Below, piece after piece: positions 27,334 to 36,345 of a DNA stretch of 64,000 bases (the stretch's first letter is position 1; each line of letters begins with the position of its first letter). The notes beneath the pieces are model-generated. The model ran no database searches. It was given only the letters and a program-made list of their open reading frames with translations, and was not told the DNA's origin. Made by a program: the position numbers and the translations under genes. The DNA comes from Algibacter sp. L1A34 (lineage in GTDB: Bacteria > Bacteroidota > Bacteroidia > Flavobacteriales > Flavobacteriaceae). The DNA lies in the NCBI RefSeq assembly GCF_009796805.1, contig NZ_CP047029.1:682001-746000 (forward strand). The letters run 5' to 3'.

Positions 27334-27495
27334 TTTGTTAACAAGTTTTTGATGAAATGCGCTCGAGTAACGACGAGATTAACAAAGGCTGTAAGTAATT
27401 CTGATTAGTTTTTAATTAATTTTATAAGAAAAACCTTAACTTTAAATGTTAATCTCGATAGATAAAAATTATTCTTTTTGAGAAGGAATTAAACC

Positions 27496-27525
27496 TTTGA
27501 AATATCAATGAAATAACTATATTTG
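27496..27525 (+). promoter_or_regulatory. Bacteroidota promoter for the alpha/beta hydrolase gene
   Basis: TTTG at 27496-27499, an 18-base spacer, then TATATTTG at 27518-27525: both boxes match the consensus. The start codon follows 25 bases later. Together with the mraZ promoter it makes a divergent control region. Confidence 0.75.
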
Positions 27526-27550
27526 TTCTTCATGCAATGAATACTGATTA

Positions 27551-28315
27551 ATGACGCATAGTTTAAAAAAAGAAGGTAATTACAAATACATGGAAGTCGG
27601 AGAAGGCACGCCAATTATTGTACTACACGGATTAATGGGTGGGTTGAGTAATTTTGACGGCGTAACTAATTTTTTTAGCCAAAAAGGGTATAAAGTTATT
27701 ATTCCTGAGCTTCCTATTTATACCATGTCGCTGCTTAAAACCAATGTAAAAAGCTTCGCTAAATACCTACACGAATTTATAATTTTTAAAGGTTATGATG
27801 AAGTAATTTTATTAGGAAATTCGCTTGGCGGCCATATTGGATTATACCATACAAAAATGTTTCCCGACACCGTAAAAGCTTTGATTATAACAGGTAGCTC
27901 TGGTCTTTACGAAAGCGCAATGGGAGGCGGATACCCAAAACGTAGCGACTACGAAGTGATTAAAAAGAAAGCACAAGATGTGTTTTACGATCCCGCAGTT
28001 GCCACAAAAGAAATTGTAGATGAAGTTTACGAAACCGTAAACAACCGTAGCAAACTAATAAAAACTTTAGCAATTGCAAAAAGTGCTATTAGGCATAATA
28101 TGGCGAAAGATTTACCTAAAATGGAAACGCCAACCTGTATAATCTGGGGTAAAAACGATAGTGTTACACCTCCAGAAGTTGCAGAAGAATTTAACGAACT
28201 TTTACCAGATTCCGAATTACATTGGATTGACAAATGTGGCCACGCAGCCATGATGGAGCACCCAGATGAATTCAACCAAATCTTGGATGCTTGGCTAACA
28301 AAAAGACAATTCTAG
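27551..28315 (+). CDS. Alpha/beta-fold hydrolase
   Basis: Cytoplasmic hydrolase of 254 residues without a signal peptide. The oxyanion segment is VLHGLMGGLSNFDG, the nucleophile elbow is LLGNSLGGH (Ser in GNSLGG), the acid lies in IWGKNDSVTPPEVA, and the catalytic His is in CGHAAMMEHPDEF. Substrate is not predictable; esterase or epoxide-hydrolase-like activities share this layout. It is divergent from mraZ and is followed 46 bases later by engB, a gene order often seen beside dcw clusters in this family. Confidence 0.9.
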   Translation: MTHSLKKEGNYKYMEVGEGTPIIVLHGLMGGLSNFDGVTNFFSQKGYKVIIPELPIYTMSLLKTNVKSFAKYLHEFIIFKGYDEVILLGNSLGGHIGLYHTKMFPDTVKALIITGSSGLYESAMGGGYPKRSDYEVIKKKAQDVFYDPAVATKEIVDEVYETVNNRSKLIKTLAIAKSAIRHNMAKDLPKMETPTCIIWGKNDSVTPPEVAEEFNELLPDSELHWIDKCGHAAMMEHPDEFNQILDAWLTKRQF

Positions 28316-28361
28316 AAGTATTTCTACATATAAACTCCCAACTTTAAATACCATAAAATAG

Positions 28362-28973
28362 ATGCATATTAAATCGGCCGAATTTGTAATGAGCAATTCC
28401 GAAGTTGAAAAATGCCCAAAAAGCAGATTGCCAGAATATGCCTTTATTGGTAGAAGTAACGTCGGGAAATCTTCGTTAATTAACATGCTAACTAGTAGAA
28501 AAAGCTTAGCTAAAACTTCGGGACGACCTGGAAAAACACAACTTATTAATCACTTTTTAATTAATTCAAACTGGCACTTAGTCGACTTACCTGGATATGG
28601 TTACGCCCGTGTTTCTAAAAGTTCTAAAAAAGTATTTCAAAAATTTATTACCAATTATTTTGGACAACGTGAACAACTTGTCACTGCTTTTGTTTTAGTT
28701 GATATTCGCCACACACCACAACCTGTAGATTCAGATTTCATGAAATGGTTAGGCGAAAACGGCATTCCTTTTTCAATAATTTTCACTAAAGCCGATAAGT
28801 TAAGACCCAAAGCTATTGAAAACCACGTGGAAGCCTATAAAAATATTCTACTTGAAACTTGGGCAGAGATGCCTAATTATTTCATTACTTCATCATCTAA
28901 AGACATCGGAAAAGATGAAGTTTTAGGTTATATTAATGAGTTGAATGAGAATATGGAGTTGGGCGCTCGTTAA
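28362..28973 (+). CDS. engB: Ribosome biogenesis GTP-binding protein EngB/YsxC
   Basis: Essential TRAFAC GTPase acting in 50S subunit maturation. G1 is AFIGRSNVGKSSLIN, G2 lies in TSGRPGKTQLIN, G3 is VDLPGYGYA, G4 is FTKADKL, and G5 is TSSSKDIG. Length 203 is normal. It probably shares the transcript of the hydrolase gene. Confidence 0.97.
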   Translation: MHIKSAEFVMSNSEVEKCPKSRLPEYAFIGRSNVGKSSLINMLTSRKSLAKTSGRPGKTQLINHFLINSNWHLVDLPGYGYARVSKSSKKVFQKFITNYFGQREQLVTAFVLVDIRHTPQPVDSDFMKWLGENGIPFSIIFTKADKLRPKAIENHVEAYKNILLETWAEMPNYFITSSSKDIGKDEVLGYINELNENMELGAR

Positions 28974-29284
28974 TTATTTTCTTTTAAGTTCAGCCACTAT
29001 TTGGTTTGCTGAAAAGTATTTTGTTTTACTTTTTTAGCTCCACGGCTTTATACTTACTAGCAACATTCAATATTTAGGTTTATAGAGAAATTTAAAGTAT
29101 TAAAAGCTATTTTTTCAATAAGTTCTTCAAAAGAAATCAATGCCCCATAAAGCATATTTAATAAAGACTTTTCCAAAACCCACCTAACTTGTTACTTAGT
29201 CTAAAAACCAGTAATTTCATATAAAAATTTCTACAAATAACGTAGTGTTAGAGAAAAATATTTGACACTAAATTATAATCGTCA
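28974..29284. other. Intergenic region between engB and a lipoprotein gene
   Basis: About 310 AT-rich bases between convergent genes. There is a short pair TTCAGC/GCTGAA just after engB without a proper T-run, and a minus-strand frame of 32 codons (29057-29155), but nothing I would call a gene. The region could contain decayed sequence. Confidence 0.4.
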
Positions 29285-30133
29285 TTAATCTATTAAATTC
29301 CCTTTCAACTTTAATTCAGCTTGTTTGTAGCCAATATTTTTAACATAATCATTAGTAATATCGTCATAAACAATATATCCTAAGTTTTCATTAAAATAAA
29401 GATTGAATAAAGCTGTAGCCTTGTACGCTCCTATTACGGCAGTAATATTAGATTCAAACACATTGATGTTACCTTCTTCATTAGGTTTTACAAAATCGGA
29501 ATCATTCGTTAAAGTTGTACTGAAAATATTGCTTATACCCGTTTCAGGTGTAATAATATCAATATATTCTGTAGTCCTTAGAGTAAGCCTAATAGGGTAA
29601 TTCCCAACATTTAACCAAGTATCTATTTCTAAACCATGATAATTAGCATTAACTTGTGAGTCTGGTATTATAATCTCAGGATTATTAAATAAAATTGGTT
29701 GCTCTGTATCTATAATTATTCTATAAATTCTAGATTCTGAATCGTCAGAGTTCGTTATCCTAAAATCTACAGTATTTGGATAACTAAAATCAATATTATC
29801 TCCTATGCTAAGAGGATATGCATTAAACGAGTCGTTGTTTATTCTATATTCAATACTAGTTCCTTTAAATTTTATTTTTGGGATTAGATTAGAATAATCT
29901 ATAGACGATGGAAATAAACAAATAACCAGAGAATCTACTGGTTGAGTATTTGATTTTATTACAGAAAAGGAATGATCTTTTGATAATATATCAAAACTAA
30001 TGATTGATAGTTCTTCCCCTGGAATTACACCTTCAACAGCACTTTCATTATTATCATCAGAACTACATCCAGACAATAAAACCAAAGTAAATATTACAAA
30101 ACTAAAAGTTAGATTTTTTTTGAAGTATTTCAT
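29285..30133 (-). CDS. Hypothetical surface lipoprotein with DUF5018-like beta domain
   Basis: The 282-residue product has a signal peptide ending in the lipobox LLSGC (C23), followed by SSDDNNES, an acidic stretch like the export signal of Bacteroidota surface lipoproteins. Residues 40-145 resemble the beta-rich repeats found in many lipoproteins of this phylum (ISFDILSKDHSF, NLIPKIKFKGTSIEY, VDFRITNSDDSESRIYRIII). The C-terminal half is also beta-rich and unrecognised. No enzyme motif is visible. It stands alone in a patch with a transposase-like fragment and a broken gene, suggesting an accessory locus. Confidence 0.75.
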   Translation of the reverse strand: MKYFKKNLTFSFVIFTLVLLSGCSSDDNNESAVEGVIPGEELSIISFDILSKDHSFSVIKSNTQPVDSLVICLFPSSIDYSNLIPKIKFKGTSIEYRINNDSFNAYPLSIGDNIDFSYPNTVDFRITNSDDSESRIYRIIIDTEQPILFNNPEIIIPDSQVNANYHGLEIDTWLNVGNYPIRLTLRTTEYIDIITPETGISNIFSTTLTNDSDFVKPNEEGNINVFESNITAVIGAYKATALFNLYFNENLGYIVYDDITNDYVKNIGYKQAELKLKGNLID

Positions 30134-30224
30134 TTTATAAAAATATATTTATAGTTATAGATACAAATAAACTCACATTGTTATTTAAGTAGAGTTTCTA
30201 ATTAAAACAACTTAGGCACAAACC

Positions 30225-30344
30225 ATGCCAGCTTATTATATTGCAATTGATATTAACAAGAATAGTTTTTCTGTTTCTTCTTTTATTAATGGTAAAAAAA
30301 CACGGTCAAATTTAGTTTCTAGAAAATTATTATTTTTAATCTAA
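30225..30344 (+). pseudogene. Possible IS110-type transposase N-terminal fragment
   Basis: ATG at 30225 opens 39 codons beginning MPAYYIAIDINKNSFSVSSF, then INGKKTRSNLVS. The pattern hydrophobic-x-AID-x-NK-x-SFSV followed by NGKK resembles the first strands of the RuvC-like DEDD domain of IS110-family transposases, with the Asp as first catalytic residue. Nothing of the remaining roughly 280 residues follows. It is at best a remnant; the match is short and made by eye. Confidence 0.25.
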
Positions 30345-30443
30345 TAAAAATTAGTTGCACTTCCATTGATAAAAAGTAAAACCTAAAATTTAATATCTAT
30401 TTTTGATAAGAACAATGAATGTAACAAAAAAGAAACCACTTTC

Positions 30444-30460
30444 AAAAAAAAAAAAAAAAA
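30444..30460 (+). repeat. Homopolymer of 17 A
   Basis: The longest single-base run noticed in the window, about 110 bases upstream of the interrupted thioredoxin gene. Such runs are prone to slippage and to sequencing error. Confidence 0.9.
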
Positions 30461-30572
30461 CGGTAGCTATAAACTAAGTGTTTTTATACTATAACCCTGA
30501 GTTAAATAGAAAATTATAGTAAATTTACAGGTAACTTTCTACAAAGTACAACACTGCCAAACATTTAATAAA

Positions 30573-31757
30573 ATGAGAACTAGCCTAATAAAAAAAATCA
30601 TCAGCCTCATACTAACTAGTTTTACACTAATAGCTTGTCATACTTCAAGCGATATATCAGGAATATTAGAGGGGACTCAAAAAGAAGGTGCTAAAATTTA
30701 CCTTATTCAACCTGAAAATCTGCGAGATGTAGCAGCTTCATATTTCGGAAAAGTAATAGACTCCACAATAGTAAAACCCAATGGTACGTTTGAATTTTTA
30801 AACGTGCCAAAAACAAAAGAACCTATATTATTAGAATTAGCGTTACAACTATCTGGAAAGTATCCTAATTAATTACAAACTGATAATCCCATTAAATCTA
30901 ACTATATGCCGATTCTATGGGAAACAGGGAAACCTCTAAAAATCAGATCAACATCGAATAACTTCCAAAAAGATTTTTCTATTGAAAATCCTTCAAAAAT
31001 AAATAAAGTTTTATTGGAGTTAAGAAATATTAACCATAAAGCTTACCAAATAAACCTTTTAGGGAAGCATTGGGACGTAAAAGATGGCGATCAATTAATG
31101 AACAAGGAACATGCTATTTTACAATATCAAACGGAGTTAATAAAATTTGCAGATAACACACCATATCTCATACCTGCCCTAGTAGCCCTAAGATGGGTAA
31201 ACACTGCAAATGATTACGAACGTATACCCGAGTTTTTGGTAAATCAATGCAATAAATGGAAGGAACAAAAACCTAATAACCCTTGGATAAAAGAACTTTG
31301 CAAACAAAGTGAGCCTTCTAATTTACCAGTTTTAATAGGTGATGTATTTCCTAATATAAAACTACCTTTAATAACAAAAGACACACTTTCTATTAAAAAC
31401 GAACTTGGAAGTAAACTCACTATTATAGACTTGTGGGCATCTTGGTGTGCACCCTGCCGAAAGGAAAATCGAGAAGTTTTAGTTCCTATATGGGATCAAT
31501 ACCACAACAAAGGGTTACAAATTATTGCTTATGCTCTAGAAAGTGATGCATCTGCTTGGAAAGCGGCTACGGACCACGATGGAGCAAATCGTTGGTTTCA
31601 AGCATCCGACTTAAAAGGAGACGATGCTCTTTTTTTAAAAAAAATACGAGTACAAACCATTCCTGCGAACTTCATTCTTGATGAAAATGGTGTGGTAATC
31701 GCAAAAAACATTCATAGAAAAGCTTTAACAGATTGGGTAGAGAATTATATGAAGTAA
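30573..31757 (+). pseudogene. TlpA-like thioredoxin lipoprotein gene, interrupted by one in-frame TAA
   Basis: One reading frame runs through this interval but is cut by TAA at 30870-30872; the frame is the same before and after. The first part (99 residues) has a lipoprotein signal (FTLIAC, C22) and a DUF4369-like domain (ISGILEGTQKEGAKIYLIQ, DSTIVKPNGTFEF). The second part continues that domain and ends in a TlpA/AhpC-type thioredoxin fold with WASWCAPCRKEN (redox pair CAPC), then FILDENGVVIAKN. An ATG at 30906 opens the second half but has no signal peptide, so it could not be exported alone. The intact ancestor would be a 393-394-residue envelope disulfide oxidoreductase. A recent nonsense mutation, a sequencing error or stop readthrough would all explain the sequence. 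Confidence 0.8.
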
Positions 31758-31795
31758 CATATTATAAAAAGAACCCTAACGGTAAATTAAAATTA

Positions 31796-32890
31796 TCACC
31801 CTTTCACATCTAAAGCATCACGTAAGGCATTCCCAATAAGCATAAACGCCATTACTAAACTCATAATACAAAGTCCCGGGATTAATGCCAAATAAGGCTT
31901 TCCTAAAATAATATAATTGTAGTGATCTTTAATCATGGCGCCCCAACTTGCCATTGGTGGTTGTGCCCCAATACCTAAAAAACTCAAGCCACTTTCTATT
32001 AAAATAGCTGCGGCAAAATTGGCTGCAGATATCACGATTACAGGTGCCATAATATTTGGCAATATATGTTTTGTTATTATTCTATAATCGTTAAAACCTA
32101 AGGCTCTAGCTGCTGTTACGTATTGCATTTCTTTAGTGCTAATTATTTGCCCGCGCACAACTCTCGCCACTTCGACCCACATGGTTAAACCTACAGCAAT
32201 AAACACTTGCCAAAAGCCTTTACCTAAAGCCAAAGTAATTGCTATTACTAATAATAGTGTTGGAATAGACCAAGTTACATTTATAATCCACATGATAACA
32301 GCATCTACTTTTCCGCCAAAATAACCTGCGATGCTTCCCATAAAAATGCCAATAACTAATGATATAAAAACAGCAACAAACCCAATAAAAAAAGATATTC
32401 GTGCTCCAACCAACACCCGACTTAGTAAATCTCGTCCATATTTATCAGTTCCAAAAACAAACACTTTTTCTTTTATAAACTGAGAGGCATCACTGTTTGG
32501 AAACCGACTTAAAAGCAATGTTTTTTTAACACCTTCCAATCCATCGGAAGCATATTCAGTATAATTTAAAGTCTTTTCATCTATATGATATTCCGAAATA
32601 GGAATTTCAGTATCTGTATTTTTTCTCCCAAAAAAAACTTGATCAAACATATTTTGATTTACTTCCAATCCAGACGGTATAGTTAACATGGTTGTAGAAT
32701 AACCAGGCCTCTTAGAGTGGATTGATAAATGCATTTGATTGGCGTACTGTGAATTATCGGGTGCAAACACATAAGCGAAAACCGAAATTAAACCCACAAA
32801 ACCAATAAAGCACAAACTAAAAACACCCCAAAAGTTCTTTTTAAACTTTTGGAGTGCTAATTGCTTTAGTGAGCTAGATTTTGAACTCAT
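31796..32890 (-). CDS. ABC transporter permease, OppC/DppC type
   Basis: Inner-membrane permease of a peptide/nickel-type importer, 364 residues. A hydrophobic N-terminal anchor (OppC_N-like, about 20-45) precedes a long periplasmic insert and the BPD_transp_1 domain: VGARISFFIGFVAV, the EAA-loop region AARALGFNDYRIITKHILPN and AAILIESGLSFLGIGAQPP. The partner OppB permease, ATPases and binding protein are not adjacent, so this is an orphan subunit. It lies 14 bases downstream of prc and is probably cotranscribed with it. Confidence 0.9.
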   Translation of the reverse strand: MSSKSSSLKQLALQKFKKNFWGVFSLCFIGFVGLISVFAYVFAPDNSQYANQMHLSIHSKRPGYSTTMLTIPSGLEVNQNMFDQVFFGRKNTDTEIPISEYHIDEKTLNYTEYASDGLEGVKKTLLLSRFPNSDASQFIKEKVFVFGTDKYGRDLLSRVLVGARISFFIGFVAVFISLVIGIFMGSIAGYFGGKVDAVIMWIINVTWSIPTLLLVIAITLALGKGFWQVFIAVGLTMWVEVARVVRGQIISTKEMQYVTAARALGFNDYRIITKHILPNIMAPVIVISAANFAAAILIESGLSFLGIGAQPPMASWGAMIKDHYNYIILGKPYLALIPGLCIMSLVMAFMLIGNALRDALDVKG

Positions 32891-32904
32891 ATATTTTATT
32901 TATT

Positions 32905-35061
32905 CTATTTTTTAGCCCGTGGTTTTGTTGCCGCCACCTTTTCAATTGGGTAATTTTTTAAATCTTCTAAAACGTTTAAAGCTTCTTCCACATAAACATC
33001 TTGACTTAAGCTCTCGTGCCAACGTACACGTTTTTCTTTTAAATCGGTAGTATCTTTTTCAAAAAGAGCCTTTTCATATCTTGTTGAATTGAATGTTAAA
33101 TTGGTTTTATAATCCGAAATAGCATCAAACTGTTTGGCCTCTTCTTCATTATTATCAAGTTCTGCTTTGTATTTCTCAAAGTTTAAAGAAAATCTAGTAT
33201 CATCAATTTTACTTTTCACCCATTTTGCGTTTTCATCAATAAGTTTTAATTGAGCGTTGTTCGCCATACGCAACTTACTCTTAGCTACAATATAACTATA
33301 ATCGAAATAGCCTTTCCATGGTGTATAATCGGCGGCATCAATCTCATCATAAGGTAATGGGTTATCTTTATCTTTTTCACCTACATCAATATAACTAAAT
33401 CTACCAGGAACCTCCACATCACTCTTAACGCCTTCCAATTGAACTGAACCACCATTTATACGGTAATACTTTTTAGTAGTAAGCGCGATAGCTCCAAGAT
33501 CTCCTCCTGTATTACTGCGTAAAACATTATTAAGATCTATAACATTTTGCACCGTACCTTTACCATAAGTTTGCTTACCACCTATTATAATAGCACGTTT
33601 ATAATCTTGCATTGCAGCAGCCATAATCTCTGATGCTGAAGCCGATATCTCATTAACCAAAACTACCATTGGACCATCCCACACAATAGACTTATCTATA
33701 TCGCTTAAAACTTCTTTAGCTTGTCCTGTTGAGCGCACTTGAACAACTGGTCCTTCTTTAATAAACAATCCGGCCATATCAACAACTGTTGGCAAAGATC
33801 CTCCACCATTATTACGTAAATCTAGAACTAAACCTTGAATACCTTCTTTTTTAAGACGTAAAATTTCGTTCTTTACATCTTTAGATGCATTTATATTTTT
33901 ATAATCTTGAAAATCGGCATAAAATGCAGGTAAATCAATCACTCCAAAACGGGTTCCATCTTTTTCAACTACAGATGATTTTGCATAAGTTTCTACCAAC
34001 TCAACCACATCTCTAATTATAGTAACATCTTTAACCGTACCATCCATACTCTTAATGGTTAAGGTTACTTTCGTTCCTTTTGGGCCTTTTATGTATTTAA
34101 TGGCATCGCTGATTCTCATACCAACAATATCTACAGCTACATTTTCATTTTCCTGTTTTACTTTTAAAATTATATCTTCTACCTCTAAAAGCTTACTTCT
34201 CCAAGCAGGTCCCCCAGAAATTAACTCTACAATTTTAATGTAATCCATTCGTTTTTGCAATCTTGCTCCAATACCTTCAAGTTTACCAGACATGCGCTGA
34301 TCGAAATCCTCTTTCCCTCTTGGTGCTAAATAATAAGTATGAGGATCAAACTCTTCTACAATAGTATTTACATAAACAGCAAACCAATCGTCTCGTTGCA
34401 AATCATCAACATTGTCGTTAAAATAAATATCGATAGATTTTAACGTAGCTTCACGAGCTTCTTTTTCAATAGCTTCATCAGTTTTCATAACGTGCTCTGG
34501 GTCTTTTTCTTTAGCACGCTTCTCTTCTTCATAAATATCATCATAATTAGAAAGTGTAGAAAACTTTAGCTGTTGTCTCCAACGCTCTTTCATTTCTCTT
34601 TTATTTTTCACAAAATCGGTATTCTCATAATCCATATCAAAATCTTCATCAATTGTGTAATCAAAAGGTTCTGATAATATTTCTCGATATATTATTTTAA
34701 CTTCACTTATACGTTCTAACACACGTTCGTGAACTAAATTGAAAAACGAAATGTCTACATCTTTTAATTGATCGTCTAAACTCGTTCTATATTTTTCAAA
34801 ATCTTTATAATCCGAAGCATAAAAATACCGTTTTACAGGATCAACAATTTCTAAATAATCAGAAAACAATTCTTCTGAAAAGGTATCATCAAAATCAATA
34901 GGATCAAAGTGACCACGCTCTATAACAAAGGTAATAAGTTCAATTAATTTTTTATCTTTATCTGGATTATCGAACTTCTTGGTCGTAAAACTGCAGGACG
35001 CAAAAGCCAAAACCATTAACAACGATAATACTTTAAAATTCTTTTTCATAATATTCTTCAT
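32905..35061 (-). CDS. prc: Tail-specific C-terminal processing protease (S41), lipoprotein
   Basis: Periplasmic serine protease of 718 residues. The signal peptide ends LAFASC (C23), so it is probably lipid-anchored. An N-terminal helical region precedes a PDZ domain at about 245-330 (KLEGIGARLQKR, DIVGMRISDAIKYIKGPKGT). The S41 domain has LVLDLRNNGGGSLPTVV, catalytic Ser in NEISASASEIMA and catalytic Lys in KQTYGKGTVQ. A C-terminal DUF3340-like extension completes the Prc/Tsp architecture. It degrades proteins recognised by their C-terminus and typically controls cell-wall hydrolases. Initiation may be at M1 or M5. A promoter lies just upstream. Confidence 0.93.
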   Translation of the reverse strand: MKNIMKKNFKVLSLLMVLAFASCSFTTKKFDNPDKDKKLIELITFVIERGHFDPIDFDDTFSEELFSDYLEIVDPVKRYFYASDYKDFEKYRTSLDDQLKDVDISFFNLVHERVLERISEVKIIYREILSEPFDYTIDEDFDMDYENTDFVKNKREMKERWRQQLKFSTLSNYDDIYEEEKRAKEKDPEHVMKTDEAIEKEAREATLKSIDIYFNDNVDDLQRDDWFAVYVNTIVEEFDPHTYYLAPRGKEDFDQRMSGKLEGIGARLQKRMDYIKIVELISGGPAWRSKLLEVEDIILKVKQENENVAVDIVGMRISDAIKYIKGPKGTKVTLTIKSMDGTVKDVTIIRDVVELVETYAKSSVVEKDGTRFGVIDLPAFYADFQDYKNINASKDVKNEILRLKKEGIQGLVLDLRNNGGGSLPTVVDMAGLFIKEGPVVQVRSTGQAKEVLSDIDKSIVWDGPMVVLVNEISASASEIMAAAMQDYKRAIIIGGKQTYGKGTVQNVIDLNNVLRSNTGGDLGAIALTTKKYYRINGGSVQLEGVKSDVEVPGRFSYIDVGEKDKDNPLPYDEIDAADYTPWKGYFDYSYIVAKSKLRMANNAQLKLIDENAKWVKSKIDDTRFSLNFEKYKAELDNNEEEAKQFDAISDYKTNLTFNSTRYEKALFEKDTTDLKEKRVRWHESLSQDVYVEEALNVLEDLKNYPIEKVAATKPRAKK

Positions 35062-35104
35062 CTTCTGTATTTAAAAATTCTTAAGGGAATTTTATATCAT
35101 TCCA

Positions 35105-35133
35105 CTAAAATAGAGAAAAAACTATGCCAACAA
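35105..35133 (-). promoter_or_regulatory. Probable promoter of prc
   Basis: On the minus strand TTG (35131-35133), an 18-base spacer, then TATTTTAG (35105-35112), one base from TAnnTTTG. The same TTAG variant occurs upstream of surE (TATTTTAG at 35197-35204, plus strand), so this 166-base gap is a divergent control region. Confidence 0.5.
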
Positions 35134-35227
35134 TCTGTTTTAGCTACTAATTTTTTGTTAAACAGAAGAAATACGAAGTATACAATCGAAATTATGTATT
35201 TTAGCAGTATGATTTAATAACAGATTT

Positions 35228-36001
35228 ATGACAAAAAAACCTCTTATTTTAATTACGAACGACGATGGCATAACGGCTCCTGGTATTCGAGCTCTAATTG
35301 AAGTTATGGTTGACTTAGGCGATGTTTTTGTAGTAGCTCCCGACAAGCCACAAAGCGGCATGGGACACGCTATTACTCTAGACGCCATGCTTTTTGCTCA
35401 AAATGTAAAAATTAGTGACGGACCACAAAAAGAATTTAGTTGCTCTGGCACACCTGCCGATTGTGTAAAAATTGCTATTCGTGAATTATTACCAAGAACA
35501 CCAGATTTATGCGTTTCAGGAATTAATCACGGATCAAATTCAGCAATAAACGTAATCTACTCAGGAACAATGAGCGCTGCTATTGAAGCTGGAATTGAAG
35601 GCATCCCTTCTATAGGGTTCTCATTGCTCGATTACAGTTGGAATGCTAATTTTGAAGCCTCTAAGCCGTACGTAAAAATTATTGCTCAAAATGTAATAAA
35701 ATCAGGCTTACCGAATGGTGTTGTTCTAAATGTGAACATCCCAAATGTACAAAACAACACTATAAAAGGCATAAAAATTTGCCGACAAGCTAAATCAAAT
35801 TGGGTAGAATCCTTTGACAAGCGTAAAAATCCACAAGGGAAAAATTATTATTGGCTTTCGGGAAAATTTGTAAACCTAGATAATGGAGAAGATACAGATG
35901 AATGGGCCTTAGAAAACCATTACGTCTCTGTGGTTCCCGTACAATTTGACTTAACTGCACACCACTTTATACAACAATTAAATACTTGGAATTTAAAATA
36001 G
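35228..36001 (+). CDS. surE: 5'/3'-nucleotidase SurE
   Basis: Metal-dependent nucleoside monophosphatase for stationary-phase survival. Motifs: LITNDDGITAPGIRAL with the metal-binding DD pair, VAPDKPQSGMGHAIT, FSCSGTPADCVKI, VSGINHGSN with the metal-binding Asn, and YSGTMSAAIEA. Length 257 is normal. It ends one base before the ATG of the next small gene and probably heads an operon with lpxB. Confidence 0.96.
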   Translation: MTKKPLILITNDDGITAPGIRALIEVMVDLGDVFVVAPDKPQSGMGHAITLDAMLFAQNVKISDGPQKEFSCSGTPADCVKIAIRELLPRTPDLCVSGINHGSNSAINVIYSGTMSAAIEAGIEGIPSIGFSLLDYSWNANFEASKPYVKIIAQNVIKSGLPNGVVLNVNIPNVQNNTIKGIKICRQAKSNWVESFDKRKNPQGKNYYWLSGKFVNLDNGEDTDEWALENHYVSVVPVQFDLTAHHFIQQLNTWNLK

Positions 36002-36283
36002 ATGAAGAAAGAAATATTTATAGGCGTATTCGTCGGTCTAATTGCAAATGCTATTGGTTTAATTTTAACCGCAACGCTACTTGGTAAGGGAGATGATTTT
36101 ACGACAGTTATTGCAGCGGCCGCGAATGAAGGCTTTCTAGGAAAACTTATTAGTTTGGGAGCCGTTTTAAACCTTATCAGCTTTTTTATTTTTATTAAAA
36201 GAAAGGAAGACTATCGCGCTAGAGGCGTATTGCTAATTACCGTCCTTATTGCTGTGTTTACTTTTGTTTTTAATATGCTTTAA
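36002..36283 (+). CDS. Small three-helix membrane protein, hypothetical
   Basis: A 93-residue product with three hydrophobic helices (about 5-27, 47-66 and 74-92) and a basic loop RKEDYRARG between the last two. No family name is recognised. It begins immediately after the surE stop and is followed by lpxB, so it is almost certainly translated in that operon. A role in envelope lipid metabolism is possible only by position. Confidence 0.8.
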   Translation: MKKEIFIGVFVGLIANAIGLILTATLLGKGDDFTTVIAAAANEGFLGKLISLGAVLNLISFFIFIKRKEDYRARGVLLITVLIAVFTFVFNML

Positions 36284-36345
36284 TTAATATACTGAAACGC
36301 AAATCGACAAGAAGCAATCAATCACCGAAAAACAACATACAACAA

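Larger units (their letters stand above)
30134..30572. other. Intergenic accessory patch
   Basis: About 440 AT-rich bases between divergent lipoprotein genes. It holds a 39-codon transposase-like fragment (30225-30344) and a run of 17 A (30444-30460). No complete gene, terminator or clear promoter was found. Confidence 0.5.

Noticed and set aside
29057-29155. Minus-strand 32-codon frame after engB
   Set aside because: Short, no recognisable motif and no upstream signal; kept only as a note that the gap could contain decayed coding DNA.
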